From assembly GCA_003864495.1 (NCBI GenBank), contig ML133444.1, positions 270,004-334,003 on the forward strand: a stretch of DNA of 64,000 bases. Reading direction: 5' to 3'. This DNA comes from Nemopilema nomurai. Taxonomy: Eukaryota > Cnidaria > Scyphozoa > Rhizostomeae > Rhizostomatidae. The notes beneath the pieces are model-generated. The model saw only the letters and a program-made list of their open reading frames with translations. It searched no databases and was not told where the DNA came from. The position numbers and the translations under genes were made by a program. Shown piece after piece: positions 26,320 through 37,371 of this stretch; the stretch's first letter is position 1; each line of letters begins with the position of its first letter.

Positions 26320-27600
26320 GTGCTCGGGACAGGGCAGGGGTCATTTCGTGCTTGCTACCCGTGTGGATTGGACGTGCTCATTATTACCGGCCGTGGTGGG
26401 GAACTGGTCTGCTGCGTTTTTGGGAATTTCGCCGTGGAAAGCTGCCTTACTGCCTTAAGTAAGTACTTTTCGTTTCTTCTTTCGATCTGATGATATTCCT
26501 AATGATGCTAAACTAAATTTCCGTGCTTTTTGACGATTTTTAATGCACCCCACGCTGGGTCGGTTCCATCCGCCTCGAAAAATTTGCTATCCACGAGCTT
26601 GCCTGCTTTCGAGGATGTTTTCTGAATGCTGAATTGATTGCTTACTTAAAATGATGCTAAATGAGATTTGATTTTCATGCTTTTTCCTCATTTTAGGTGA
26701 GAAATCGAGCCGAAACTCGCGGTAGCAGCAACGTGGGGAATGGCAGGTACGCCCCTGGCTGACTTCAAAATGCTGAAAACTTCGTGCCCTCTAGAACGAA
26801 TCAAAGTAAGTTTGTTTTGTTGCATTATGATCGCCGTTTTTCTGGTTTTTCTCTCTCGAGAAGCCAGCAGCTTTTGTGCGTGGTTTTTGCACCTGGCCGT
26901 TGACCTGTTGACCTCCTTCCGCCATGCCCCGAGGGCGTTTTCACTCTAAATTGCTCTAAATACCTAGCTAACTTGCTTTTAGGTAAATTTCTGATAATCA
27001 ATCGATTAACTTCTTTAATGATGTTACGGGAGGTTTGATTTTTGGCTTTTTTCCTTTTTTAGAGAGAAATCGAGCCGAAACTCGCGGTACGCCCTCTCGC
27101 TGACTTCAAAATGCTGAAAACTTCGTGCCCTCAAAATCGAATCAAAGTAAGTTTGTTGTGTTGCTTCAAGTTTGTCGTTTTCGTTGTTTTTCTGGTTCTT
27201 TTTTCGAAGAATTGGGTTTTTTGCTAGATTTTCGCACCTGGCTGTTTGTCCTGTTGACTCCTTCCGCCAGCCCTCGAGGGCGTTTTTCATTAAATTGCTC
27301 TAAATAGCTTTGGCAGTAAACAACATGTTTGATGCATTCTAAAATCAGTGACTGCTGCTTTTTTGTGGCCTTTTACGATTGCGTTTTTGGCAGACCTCGC
27401 TTCTAACGAGTTTTCCTTGCTTGCAGGGTCATGGCATGGCGTCGAATGTTATCCACTGTTGCCGTGTTGGGACGAAGAAAGGAAGAGCAAGAACTCCGTT
27501 TTTAATAGACGAGAGACTACCGTACGAACTTTAAAACCCTACGTTTTTATGTTGTATGTATTTAATTTTCTTGGTGGATGACGATGCATGGTTTTCGATT
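26320..27600 (+). other. spliced-transcript-like exon cassette in unit 1
   Basis: Splice signals define a leader ending at 26458 (CCTTAA|GTAAGT), exon 26697-26805, exon 27063-27146 and a last exon starting at 27427 after CTTGCAG. The two middle exons are duplicates: both begin GAGAAATCGAGCCGAAACTC a base or two in and end CGAATCAAA|GTAAGT. The last exon holds a 24-codon ORF (27431-27505, start MAWRRMLSTVAVLG). No long frame crosses the junctions, so a non-coding or micropeptide transcript is most likely. The same cassette recurs in units 2 and 3. Confidence 0.45.
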
Positions 27601-28948
27601 CGACGTTTACTCATTCTGGCGCTTTTTCTTTTGTGTTGTTGAGATTTCTGAAACTGTAGAACTAATTTGGTGCCTATTGGTAGCAATAGTCAGTTTTTGG
27701 CCGCTACAGAGGCAGTTTTCATGTGTGCTAAGTTTCATTTTGTAGGTTAGAGATTTCGTGTCACGGTGTTTTCTTTAAATTACACTAAACTTTTACGACA
27801 GCGTAGCGAGCTAAATGAGCAAAAAGCTTTTCCATAGGACGGTTGAAAACGTGACAGAGCTATCGAAAAGCCCGAGAGAAGTGAAAATAACTATGGGGCA
27901 ATTTTGTTTTTGTGCTGGCCAAGGGTCCTTTTCGGCATGGCAGAGCCCCCGTAGTCATTTAAACTAAAATCGATTGGATTGACGAGGTTTTTCAGTTTTT
28001 GTCTATAAAAATATCTAGGTTCGGCAGTGATTTTTCACTATATACTTTGCAAGAACTAAAGGGCAGGCTTCGCACGGTCAAATTTAGCGGATTTCGACGT
28101 TTCGCCAGTCATGCATTGTTCAAATAGAGCCGGAGCCGAATCAGGGGCAACATAGGAATCTATTTAGACGTCGAAAAGGTCTAAAAACAAAGCATTTTAA
28201 ACTTGCTTCACTAGGTTGATCAGCTAAAAAGAAATTTTTTTGTGGTCAACTGTTCTTCGATGGAGAATTGACAGGGTAACCCTCAAACGATTTAAGCTTA
28301 ATCCGCCCACATTTTCTAAAACTTGAGAAAAACATTGGCAGTGTAATCTACCCCCAATATTTTCCAAAACGGCTAACGAAGCAAGTTTTTAGTGTCGGCT
28401 TCTTCGGACTTGGCAAGTAGGAAGGTGTCATGTCGTGTTGTTTGTTTCATGCGGAGGTCGCTTGGCCCATGACTCGCTGGAACAAGGTTCCTTGAAGGGT
28501 GTTAACATTAACGAGTTGTCAATTTGATTGATTGCCGCCTCTGGACACCATAACTGCAATGGGACGTGCACTCGATCTTGCATGTGCAAGTAACCGAAGT
28601 CCGCCAAGAATTGAAGCATTCGACCTACATCTCAACTTGGTTCTGAAACCATTTACTACTGCTTTTGGCGCACAAAGTTAAAAATATAGAGCGGTGAAGC
28701 TAAAAGTGACTTAAAACGAATCACTCCAAATGCCCCCTCCGAGCGTGCTCGCCCAAATATTTACTGAAAAAATATGCGTTTCAAATAAAAAATGTATAAG
28801 GTTATGTAAATGAAATCGATGGCTGTGCGTGATTAAAATCATTTGATATTTAGGTTCACGATAGACCATGTCACAAATAGAATATATTCCAGTAAAACTT
28901 TGAAGAAACTTTCACCATGGATAAACAATATATTGGTAAAACAGAAGA

Positions 28949-29466
28949 CTAGCCCCAAAACCCCGCTGCGCGGGCTTAAAACCCCTTCTGTGGAAATAGA
29001 ATTGCCCCTTAAAACTACCCCAAAACAAATTAGGCAGATTAGCCTCGGCAAGACAAGAGCCTCGCATCGAGAACAAAAATGACGTAATGCACAGCCACGC
29101 ACCGCACACTTGAAACGAAAGTTGTCAACGACAAAATGACTCGCCATCCTTCGCGTGCATCACTCGCACTCATGTGACAATCGCTAGGACGGGGGAGCCT
29201 CATCCCTTCATCTTTTGCGAACCCCGTCCTAGCGATTGTCACATGAGTGCGAGTGATGCACGCGAAGGATGGCGAGTCATTTTTCGTTGACAACTTTCGT
29301 TTCAAGTGTGCGGTGCGTGGCTGTGCATTACGTCATTTTTGCTCTCGATGCGAGGCTCTTGTCTTGCCGAGGCTAATCTGCCTAATTTGTTTTGGGGTAG
29401 TTTTAAGGGGCAATTCTATTTCCACAGAAGGGGTTTTAAGCCCGCGCAGCGGGGTTTTGGGGGCTA
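28949..29466. repeat. about 520-bp palindrome closing unit 1
   Basis: Left arm 28949-29194 and right arm 29222-29466 are near-perfect reverse complements around a spacer of about 27 bp. The outer ends are mirror images (CTAGCCCC and GGGGGCTA), each with the CCCGC/GCGGG mini-hairpin, so both arms look like the element's 3' terminus. Such a sequence can extrude a very long hairpin. Confidence 0.9.
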
Positions 29467-30179
29467 TCTACCTATACTAAAATTTTAACGTCGCCTAGCA
29501 TCTTTGTTCTCCACCTCTACCAAATTGACGAAAAGGCTCCAAACGGCTGTCCGATTTGAAAATTCTTTTTGCAGCTTCTTCCCGGATCCTTCCTACGATT
29601 CGTTTGAGGTTTTTTCCCGAAAAGCGTGCGCCTTTTTGAGCAAATTCGCCATCTTTTCCGAGGGGTCGTTTCGACCGCCTTCTCGACGCCCTCCTGCCCC
29701 CACCGTTCGACCAGCTCTCCCCGTTTTTTACCCCGTTCGGCAAGCATTCGTCTTCGATCGTGGCTGGTTTTTTTTCCAAAATTTTCCTATTTTTAGTGGA
29801 CATTGCCATGTTTCTGAGCGCCGCTCGCCGGTCGTCCGCCTTCTCCGAGCTCTGGCTCCCGAACGGTTCGTGCCACGTTCCCCCTTTCCTAGCGGTACGG
29901 TTCGCCAAGAGTGCCTCTTTTTAGATGTGTGGTTTCTTTTCCAAAATTCGCTAGCGTTTTTTCGAAATTCGCCGTGTTTTTGCTTCGATTCGCGATTTCC
30001 AGGCCGAGGGGAGAAAATTTTCTTGCCCTCGATCGGCCGAACTTGCCCCGGTCACGTGCCTCGCTCTGCAGCCCTCCATTGTTTGGGGACAAAAGAGAGT
30101 CCTCTTCCACCAATCGAAATGCAAGTTGCCGACGTGAGTGACGTGAGGACGCAGCAGAGCACGAGCGTATAGAGAACAA

Positions 30180-31500
30180 CAGCGTGCTCGGGACAGGGTA
30201 GGGGTCATTTCGTGCTTGCTACCCGTGGATTGGACGTGCTCATTATTACCGGTCTGCCTTTCATTGCGTTTTGGGAATTTCGCCGTGGAAAGCTGCCTTA
30301 AGTAAGTACTTTTCGTTTCTTCTTTCGATCTGATGATATTCCTAATGATGCTAAACTAAATTTCCGTGCTTTTTGACGATTTTTCCAATGCACCCCACGC
30401 TGGGGTAGCTTCCATCCGCCTCGAAAAATTTGCTATCCACGAGCTTGCCTGCTTTCGAGGATGTTTTCTGAATGCTGAATTGATTGCTTACTTAAAATGA
30501 TGCTAAATGAGATTTGATTTTGTTGGATTTTTCTTTTTTTAGAGAGAAATCGAGCCGAAACTCGCGGTAGCAGCAGCAAAATTCGTGAGGAACGGCTGGC
30601 ACGCCCCCACCTGGCTCTCTCGCTGGCTACGAAATGCTGAAAACTTTGCCTTGCCCTCTAGAACGAATCAAAGTAAGTTTGTTTTGTTGCATTATGATCG
30701 CCGTTTTTCTGGTTTTTCTCTCGAGAAACTAGCTTTTGTGCGTGGTTTTGCACCTGGCCGTTGACCTGTTGACCTCCTTCCGCCATGCCCCGAGGGCGTT
30801 TTTCACTCTAAATTGCTCTAAATACCTAGATAGCTTGCTTTCAGGGAAATTTCTGATAATCAATCGATTAACTTCTTTAATGATGTTACGGGAGGTTTGA
30901 TTTTTGGCTTTTTTCCTTTTTTAGAGAGAAATCGAGCCGAAACTCGCGGCAGCAGCAACGTGGGGAACGGCAGGTACGCCCTCTCGCTGACTTCAAAATG
31001 CTGAAAACTTCGTGCCCTCAAATCGAATCAAAGTAAGTTTGTTGTGTTGCTTCAAGTTTGTCGTTTTCGTTGTTTTTTTTTTTTTTCGAAGAATTGGGTT
31101 TTTTGCTAGATTTTCGCACCGCTGTTTGTCCTGTTGACTCCTTCCGCCAGCCCTCGAGGGCGTTTTTCACTCTAAATTGCTCTAAATTGCTCTAAATAGC
31201 TTTGGCAGTAAACAACATGTTTGATGCATTCTAAAATCAGTGACTGCTGCTTTTTTGTTGCCTTTTACGATTGCGTTTTTGGCAGACCTCGCTTCTAACG
31301 AGTTTTCCTTGCTTGCAGGGTCATGGCATGGCGTCGAATGTTATCCACTGTTGCCGTGTTGGGACGAAGAAAGGAAGAGCAAGAACTCCGTTTTTAATAG
31401 ACGAGAGACTACCGTACGAACTTTAAAACCCTACGTGTTTATGTTGTATGTATTTAATTTTCTTGGTGGATGACGATGCATGGTTTTCGATTCGACGTTT
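30180..31500 (+). other. exon cassette in unit 2
   Basis: This is the second copy of the cassette: leader donor after 30301, duplicated exons 30543-30672 and 30925-31032, last exon from 31319 with the 24-codon ORF at 31323-31397. All splice sites are kept. Its middle exons carry small insertions relative to unit 1, and the first of them starts with the AGAG variant that unit 1 uses for the second. Confidence 0.45.
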
Positions 31501-32834
31501 ACTCATTCTCGCGTTGTTTCTTTAGTGTTATTGAGATTACTGAAACTGTAGAATTAATTTGGTGCCTATTGTGGCAATAGTCAGTTTTTGACGCTACAGA
31601 GGCAGTTTTCATGTGTGCTAAGTTTCATTTTGTAAGTTAGAGATTTCATGTCACGGTTTTTTCTTTAAATTACACTAAACTCACGACAGCGTAGCGAGCT
31701 AAATGAGCAAAAAGCTTTTCCATAGGACGGTTGAAAACGTGACAGCTATCGAGAAAGCCCGAGAAAAGATGAAAATAACTACGGGGCAATTTTTATGTTT
31801 GTGTGTTGGCCAAGGGGTCGCGTTTCGGCATGGCAGAGCACCCGAAGTCATTTAAACTAAAATCGATTGGATTGACGAGGTTTTTCAGTTTTTGTCTATA
31901 AAAATAACCAGGATCGGCAGCGACTTTTCACTATATACTTTGCAAGAACTAAAGGGCAGCCTTCGCAGGTCAAATTTAACGGATTTCGAAGTTTCGCCAG
32001 TCGTAATTGTTCAAGTAGAGTCTGAGCCGATTCAGGGGCAACATAGGAATAAATTTAGACGACGAAAAGGTCTACATAGGATTTTTAACTTGCTTCACTG
32101 AGGGTTGATCAGCTAAAAGATAGATATTTTTCGTGGTCAACAGTTCTTAGGTGGAGAATTAACAGGGTAACCCTCGAACGATGTTAAGCTTGAACCGCCC
32201 TCAATTTCCAAAACTATGAGAAAGACAGCGGCCGTGTAATCTACCCCCAATACTTTCCAAAACGACGAGTAAAACGGTCAACAAAGCAAGTTTTTCGTGG
32301 TAGCTTTTTCGGACTTGGCAAGTAGGAAGGTGTCATGTCGTGTTGTTTGTTTCATGCGGGGTCGCTTGGCCCATGACTTGCTGGAACAAGGTTCCTTGAA
32401 GGGTGTTAACATTAACGAGTTGTCAATTTGATTGATTGCCGCCTCTGGACACCATTAAACTGAATGGGACGTGCACTCGATCTTGCATGTGCAAGTAACC
32501 GAAGTCCGCCAAGAATTGAAGCATTTCGACCCTACATCTCAACTTGGTTCTGAAACCATTTACTACTGCTTTTGGCGCAAAAGTTAAAAATATAGACGGT
32601 GAAGCTAAAAGTTACTTGAAAGACGAATCACTCCAAACGCCCCCTCAGAGCGTGCTCGCCCAAATATTTACTGAAAAAATATGCGTTTCAATAAAAATAT
32701 GTATAAGGTATGTAAATGAAATCGACGGCTGTATTTAGGTTCACGAAAGACCATGTCACTCTCATAGAAATATTCCAGTAAAACTTGAAGAAACTCTCAC
32801 CATGGATAAACAATATATTGGTAAAACAGAAGAC

Positions 32835-33340
32835 TAGCCCCCAAAACCCCGCTGCGCGGGCTAAACCCCTTCTGTGGAAAGGAATTGCCCTTAAAACTAC
32901 CCCAAAAACAAATAGACATGTTAGCCTCGGCAAGACAAGAGCCTCGCATCGAGAGCAAAAATGACGTAATGCACAGCCAGCACCGCACACTTGAAACGAA
33001 AGTTGTCAACGACAAAATGACTCGCCATCCTTCGCGTGCATCACTCGCACTCCTGTGACAATCGCTAGGACGGGGAGCCTTCCCTTCATCTTTTGCGAAC
33101 CCCGTCCTAGCGATTGTCACAGGAGTGCGAGTGATGCACGCGAAGGATGGCGAGTCATTTTGTCGTTGACAACTTTCGTTTCAAGTGTGCGGTGCGTGGC
33201 TGTGCATTACGTCATTTTTGCTCTCGATGCGAGGCTCTTGTCTTGCCGAGGCTAACATGTCTATTTTGTTTGGGTAGTTTTAAGGGGCAATTCTTTTCCA
33301 CAGAAGGGGTTTAGCCCGCGCAGCGGGGTTTTGGGGCTAG
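32835..33340. repeat. about 500-bp palindrome closing unit 2
   Basis: It has the same architecture as the palindrome of unit 1, with arms meeting around 33,070-33,100. The arms of this copy match each other, including a variant base in the CACTCCTGTGAC segment. That suggests the two arms are homogenised within the copy. Confidence 0.88.
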
Positions 33341-34079
33341 TCTACATATACTAAAATGCCTATTATTCATGAGGCGGCGCCTTTGATCTTTGCCTCCGAT
33401 CGATCGTACTCCCTTTTCTCCAAAACTGCTGCGTCTTTTTTCCAAATTCTTTTTGCTGTTTCTTCCCAACGTGTTCTCCCAACAGAGTTGAGGCTTTTTT
33501 CCGGAAAATTCGCACGATTTTTGATCGAAAAGTTCGTTTTTCTCCGACGAGACCCCTTCTCGACCGCCTTCTCGGCGCTCTCCTGCCCCACGGCAAACCC
33601 CATCCTCAAGGTTTTTACACCCTCGCTTCGGCGAGCATTCGTCTTCGATCGTGGCTGGTTTTTTTGCCAAAATTTTCCTTATTTTTAGTGGACATTGCCA
33701 TTTTCTGAGCGCCGCTCGCCGGTCGTCCGCCTTCTCCGAGCTCTGGCTCCCGAACGGTTCGTGCCACGTTCCCCTTTCTTAGCGGTACGGTTCGCCGGAG
33801 TGCCTCTTTGATGTCTGGTTTTTTTCCAAAATTCGCAAGCGTTTTTCGAAATTCGCCGTGTTTTTGCTTCGATTCGCGATTTCCAGGCCGAGGGGAGAAA
33901 ATTTTCTTGCCCTCGATCGACCGAGCTTGCCCCGGTCACGTGTCTCGCTCTGCAGCCCTCCATTGTTTGGGGACAAAAGAGAGTCCTCTTCCACCAATCG
34001 AAATGCAAGTTGCCGACGTGAGTGACGCGTCGCAGCAGAGCAACAAGGCGTAATAGAGAACAACAGCGTGCTCGGGACA

Positions 34080-35360
34080 GGGCAGGGGTCATTTCGTGCT
34101 TGCTACCCGTGTGGATTGGACGTGCTCATTATTACCGGCGTGGTCGTGCACTGTGCTGCTGCGTTTTTTGGGAATTTCGCCGTGGAAAGCTGCCTTACTG
34201 CCTTAAGTAAGTACTTTTCGTTTCTTCTTTCGATCTGATGATATTCCTAATGATGCTAAACTAAATTTCCGTGCTTTTTGACGATTTTTCCAATGCACCC
34301 CACGCTGGGGTAGCTTCCATCGTTTCAAAAAATTTGCTACCACGAGCTTGCTGCTTTCGAATGTTTTCTGAATGCTGAATTGATTGCTTACTTAAAATGA
34401 TGCTAAAGAGATTTGATTTTGTTGCTTTTTCCTCATTTTAGGTGAGAAATCGAGCCGAAACTCGCGGTAGCAGCAACGTGAGAAGGCAGGCACGCCCTCT
34501 CGCTGGCTTCAAATGCTGAAAACTTTGTCGTGCCCTCTAGAACGAATCAAAGTAAGTTTGTTTTGTTGCTTTGCGCGTTTTTCTGGTTTTCTCTCTCGAG
34601 AAACTAGCTTTTGTGCGTGGTTTTTGCACCTGGCCGTTGACCTGTTGACCTCCTTCCGCCATGCCCCGAGGGCGTTTTTCACTCTAAATTGCTCTAAATA
34701 CCTAGATAGCTTGCTTTCAGGGAAATTTCTGATAATCAATCGATTAACTTCTTTAATGATGTTACGGGAGGTTTGATTTTTGGCTTTTTTCCTTTTTTAG
34801 AGAGAAATCGAGCCGAAACTCGCGGTACGCCCTCTCGCTGACTTCAAAATGCTGAAAACTTCGTGCCCTCTAAATCGAATCAAAGTAAGTTTGTTGTGTT
34901 GCTTCAAGTTTGTCGTTTTCGTTGTTTTTCTGGTTCTTTTTTCGAAGAATTGGGTTTTTTTGCTAGATTTTCGCACCTGGCTGTTTGTCCTGTTGACCCT
35001 TCCGCCAGCCTCGAGGGCGTTTTTACTCTAAATTGCCCTAAATAGCTTTGGCAGTAAACACCATGTTTGATGCATTCTAAAATCAGTGACTGCTGCTTTT
35101 TTGTGGCCTTTTACGATTGCGTTTTTGGCAGACCTCGCTTCTAACGAGTTTTCCTTGCTTGCAGGGTCATGGCATGGCGTCAAATGTTATCCACTGTTGC
35201 CGTGTTGGGACGAAGAAAGGAAGAGCAAGAACTCCGTTTTTAATAGACGAGAGACTACCGTACGAACTTTAAAACCCTACGTGTTTATGTTGTATGTATT
35301 TAATTTTCTTGGTGGATGACGATGCATGGTTTTCGATTTGACGTTTACTCATTCTCGCGT
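34080..35360 (+). other. exon cassette in unit 3
   Basis: This is the third copy: leader donor after 34206, duplicated exons 34442-34551 and 34801-34884, last exon from 35165 with the 24-codon ORF at 35169-35243. One codon of that ORF changes (CGA to CAA), and no frameshift is present. Confidence 0.45.
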
Positions 35361-36850
35361 TGTTTCTTTAGTGTTGGAGCGTTGTTGAGATTACTGAAAC
35401 TGTAGAATTAATTTGGTGCCTATTGGTGGCAATAGTCAGTTTTTGACGCTACAGAGGCAGTTTTCATGTGTGTTAAGTTTCATTTTGCAAGTTAGAGATT
35501 TCGTGTCACGGTGTTTTCTTTAAATTACACTAAACTCTCACAACAGCGTAGCGAGCTAAATGAGCAAAAAGCTTTTCCATAGGACGGTTAAAACGTGACA
35601 GCTATCGAGAAAGCCCGAGAAAAGATGAAAATAACTACGGGGCAATTTTTATGTTTGTGTGTTGGCCAAGGGTCGCGTTTCGGCATGGCAGAGCCCCGAA
35701 GTCATTTAAACTAAAATCGATTGGATTGACGAGGTTTTTCAGTTTTTGTCTATAAAAATAACCAGGATCGGCAGCGACTTTTCACTATATACTTTGCAAG
35801 AACTAAAGGGCAGCCTTCGCAAGGTCAAATTTAACGGATTTCGAAGTTTCGCCAGTCGTTAATTGTTCAAGTAGAGTCGGAGCCGATTCAGGGGCAACAT
35901 AGGAACCAATTTAGACAACGATACGAAGCAGTTTTAGCTTGCTTCACTGCAGGTTGATCAGCTAAAAGAATAATATTTTTCTTGTGGTCAACTGTTCTTC
36001 GATGGGAATTGACAGTGTAACCCTCAAACGATTTTAAGCTTAAACCGCCCTCAGTTTCCAAAACTATGAGAAAGACAGCGGCCATGTATTCTACCCCCAA
36101 TATTTTCTAAAACGACGAGTAAAACGGTCAACAAAGCAAGTTTTTCGTGCAGCTTTTCGGACTTGGCAAGTAGGAAGGTGTCATATCGTGTTGTTTGTTT
36201 CATGCGGCGGTCGCTTGGCCCCATGACTCACTGGAACAAGGTTCCTTGAAGGGTGTTAACATTAACGAGTTGTCAATTTGATTGATTGCCACCTCTGGAC
36301 GCCGTCAAACTGCAATGGGACGTGCACTCGATCTTGCAAGTGCAAGTAACCGAAGTCCGCCAGAATTGAAGCATTTCGATTCGATATTTGAACAAAATTG
36401 AAAAGGATATTTAGGGGCATTTGAAAGAAATATGTAAATAGGGTCTGGGATGGAACTAAAAGGTTTGGCGGCTAAGGGCAAAATTTGATACAAGAGAAGA
36501 AGAGAAAATTTAAAATTTTATCATAAATCATAAGCAGGTACCACTTGCCAAAAAATTTGGAACACCTTAGTAGCCCCCTTCCTCCATTCTAAGAGGCTCC
36601 CAAAACTAAAAGTGGCTTAAAAGACAAATCATTTCAAACGCCCCTTTCTAGCGTCCTCACCCAAATAATCACTAAAAAATAAAGGCGTTTGAAATAAGGA
36701 TATGTAAATTAAATCGATGGCTCTGCATGGTTAAAATCATTTGATATTTAGGTTCACGATAGACCATGTCACTCAAATAGAATATATTCCAGTAAAACTT
36801 TGAAGACAACTTTCACCATAGATAAACAATATATTGGTAAAACAGAAGAC

Positions 36851-37371
36851 TAGCCCCCAAAACCCCGCTGCGCGGGCTTAAAACCCCTTCTGTGGAAATA
36901 GAATTGCCCCTTAAAACTACCCCAAAACAAATTAGGCAGATTAGCCTCGGCAAGACAAGAGCCTCGCATCGAGAGCAACAAATGACGTAATGCACAGCCA
37001 CGCACCGCACACTTGAAACGAAAGTTGTCAACGACAAAATGACTCGCCATCCTTCGCGTGCATCACTCGCACTCATGTGACAATCGCTAGGACGGGGGAG
37101 CCTCATCCCTTCATCTTTTGCGAACCCCGTCCTAGCGATTGTCACAGGAGTGCGAGTGATGCACGCGAAGGATGGCGAGTCATTTTGTCGTTGACAACTT
37201 TCGTTTCAAGTGTGCGGTGCGTGGCTGTGCATTACGTCATTTGTTGCTCTCGATGCGAGGCTCTTGTCTTGCCGAGGCTAATCTGCCTAATTTGTTTTGG
37301 GGTAGTTTTAAGGGGCAATTCTATTTCCACAGAAGGGGTTTTAAGCCCGCGCAGCGGGGTTTTGGGGGCTA
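36851..37371. repeat. about 520-bp palindrome closing unit 3
   Basis: This is the third copy of the terminal palindrome, with arms of about 245 bp around a short spacer near 37,095-37,125. The two arms differ at one base near the centre (CACTCATGTGAC against CACAGGAGTG), so it is slightly imperfect there. Confidence 0.88.

Larger units (their letters stand above)
25560..29466 (+). mobile_element. non-autonomous Helitron-like element, unit 1 of a tandem array
   Basis: The unit starts TCTACATATACTAAAATGCC, which resembles known Helitron 5' termini (TC plus an AT-rich run). It ends with a GC hairpin (CCCGC-GCA-GCGGG), then TTTTGGGGGCTA, like the short hairpin before the CTRR terminus of Helitrons. 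The next unit begins directly afterwards. Inside are a GC-richer block (25.7-26.4 kb), a cassette of exon-like segments, an AT-rich stretch (27.6-28.9 kb) and a terminal palindrome. No Rep/helicase ORF is present, so it would be non-autonomous. Long ORFs on both strands at 25.5-26.3 kb are compositional shadows. The flanking base before TC is G rather than the usual A, so the Helitron assignment is inference. Confidence 0.7.
29467..33340 (+). mobile_element. non-autonomous Helitron-like element, unit 2
   Basis: This copy begins TCTACCTATACTAAAATTTT directly after the CTA end of unit 1 and ends GGGGCTAG directly before the TC of unit 3. Its first 150 bp differ most from the other units, while the rest is nearly identical apart from small indels. 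The head-to-tail order without intervening host DNA fits tandem products of rolling-circle transposition, though unequal crossing-over is an alternative. Confidence 0.7.
33341..37371 (+). mobile_element. non-autonomous Helitron-like element, unit 3
   Basis: It begins TCTACATATACTAAAATGCC, as in unit 1, then diverges for about 250 bp before rejoining the common body. A stretch around 36,380-36,600 is not in the other units and makes this the longest copy. It ends GGGGGCTA at 37371, followed by unrelated TTTTATTACTAAAGC, which I take as host DNA and the right boundary of the array. Confidence 0.7.

Noticed and set aside
25536..26344. Long overlapping ORFs on both strands at the head of unit 1 (and equivalents in units 2 and 3)
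   Set aside because: They overlap in several frames, lack family features and differ between units by frameshifts; they reflect GC-rich composition.
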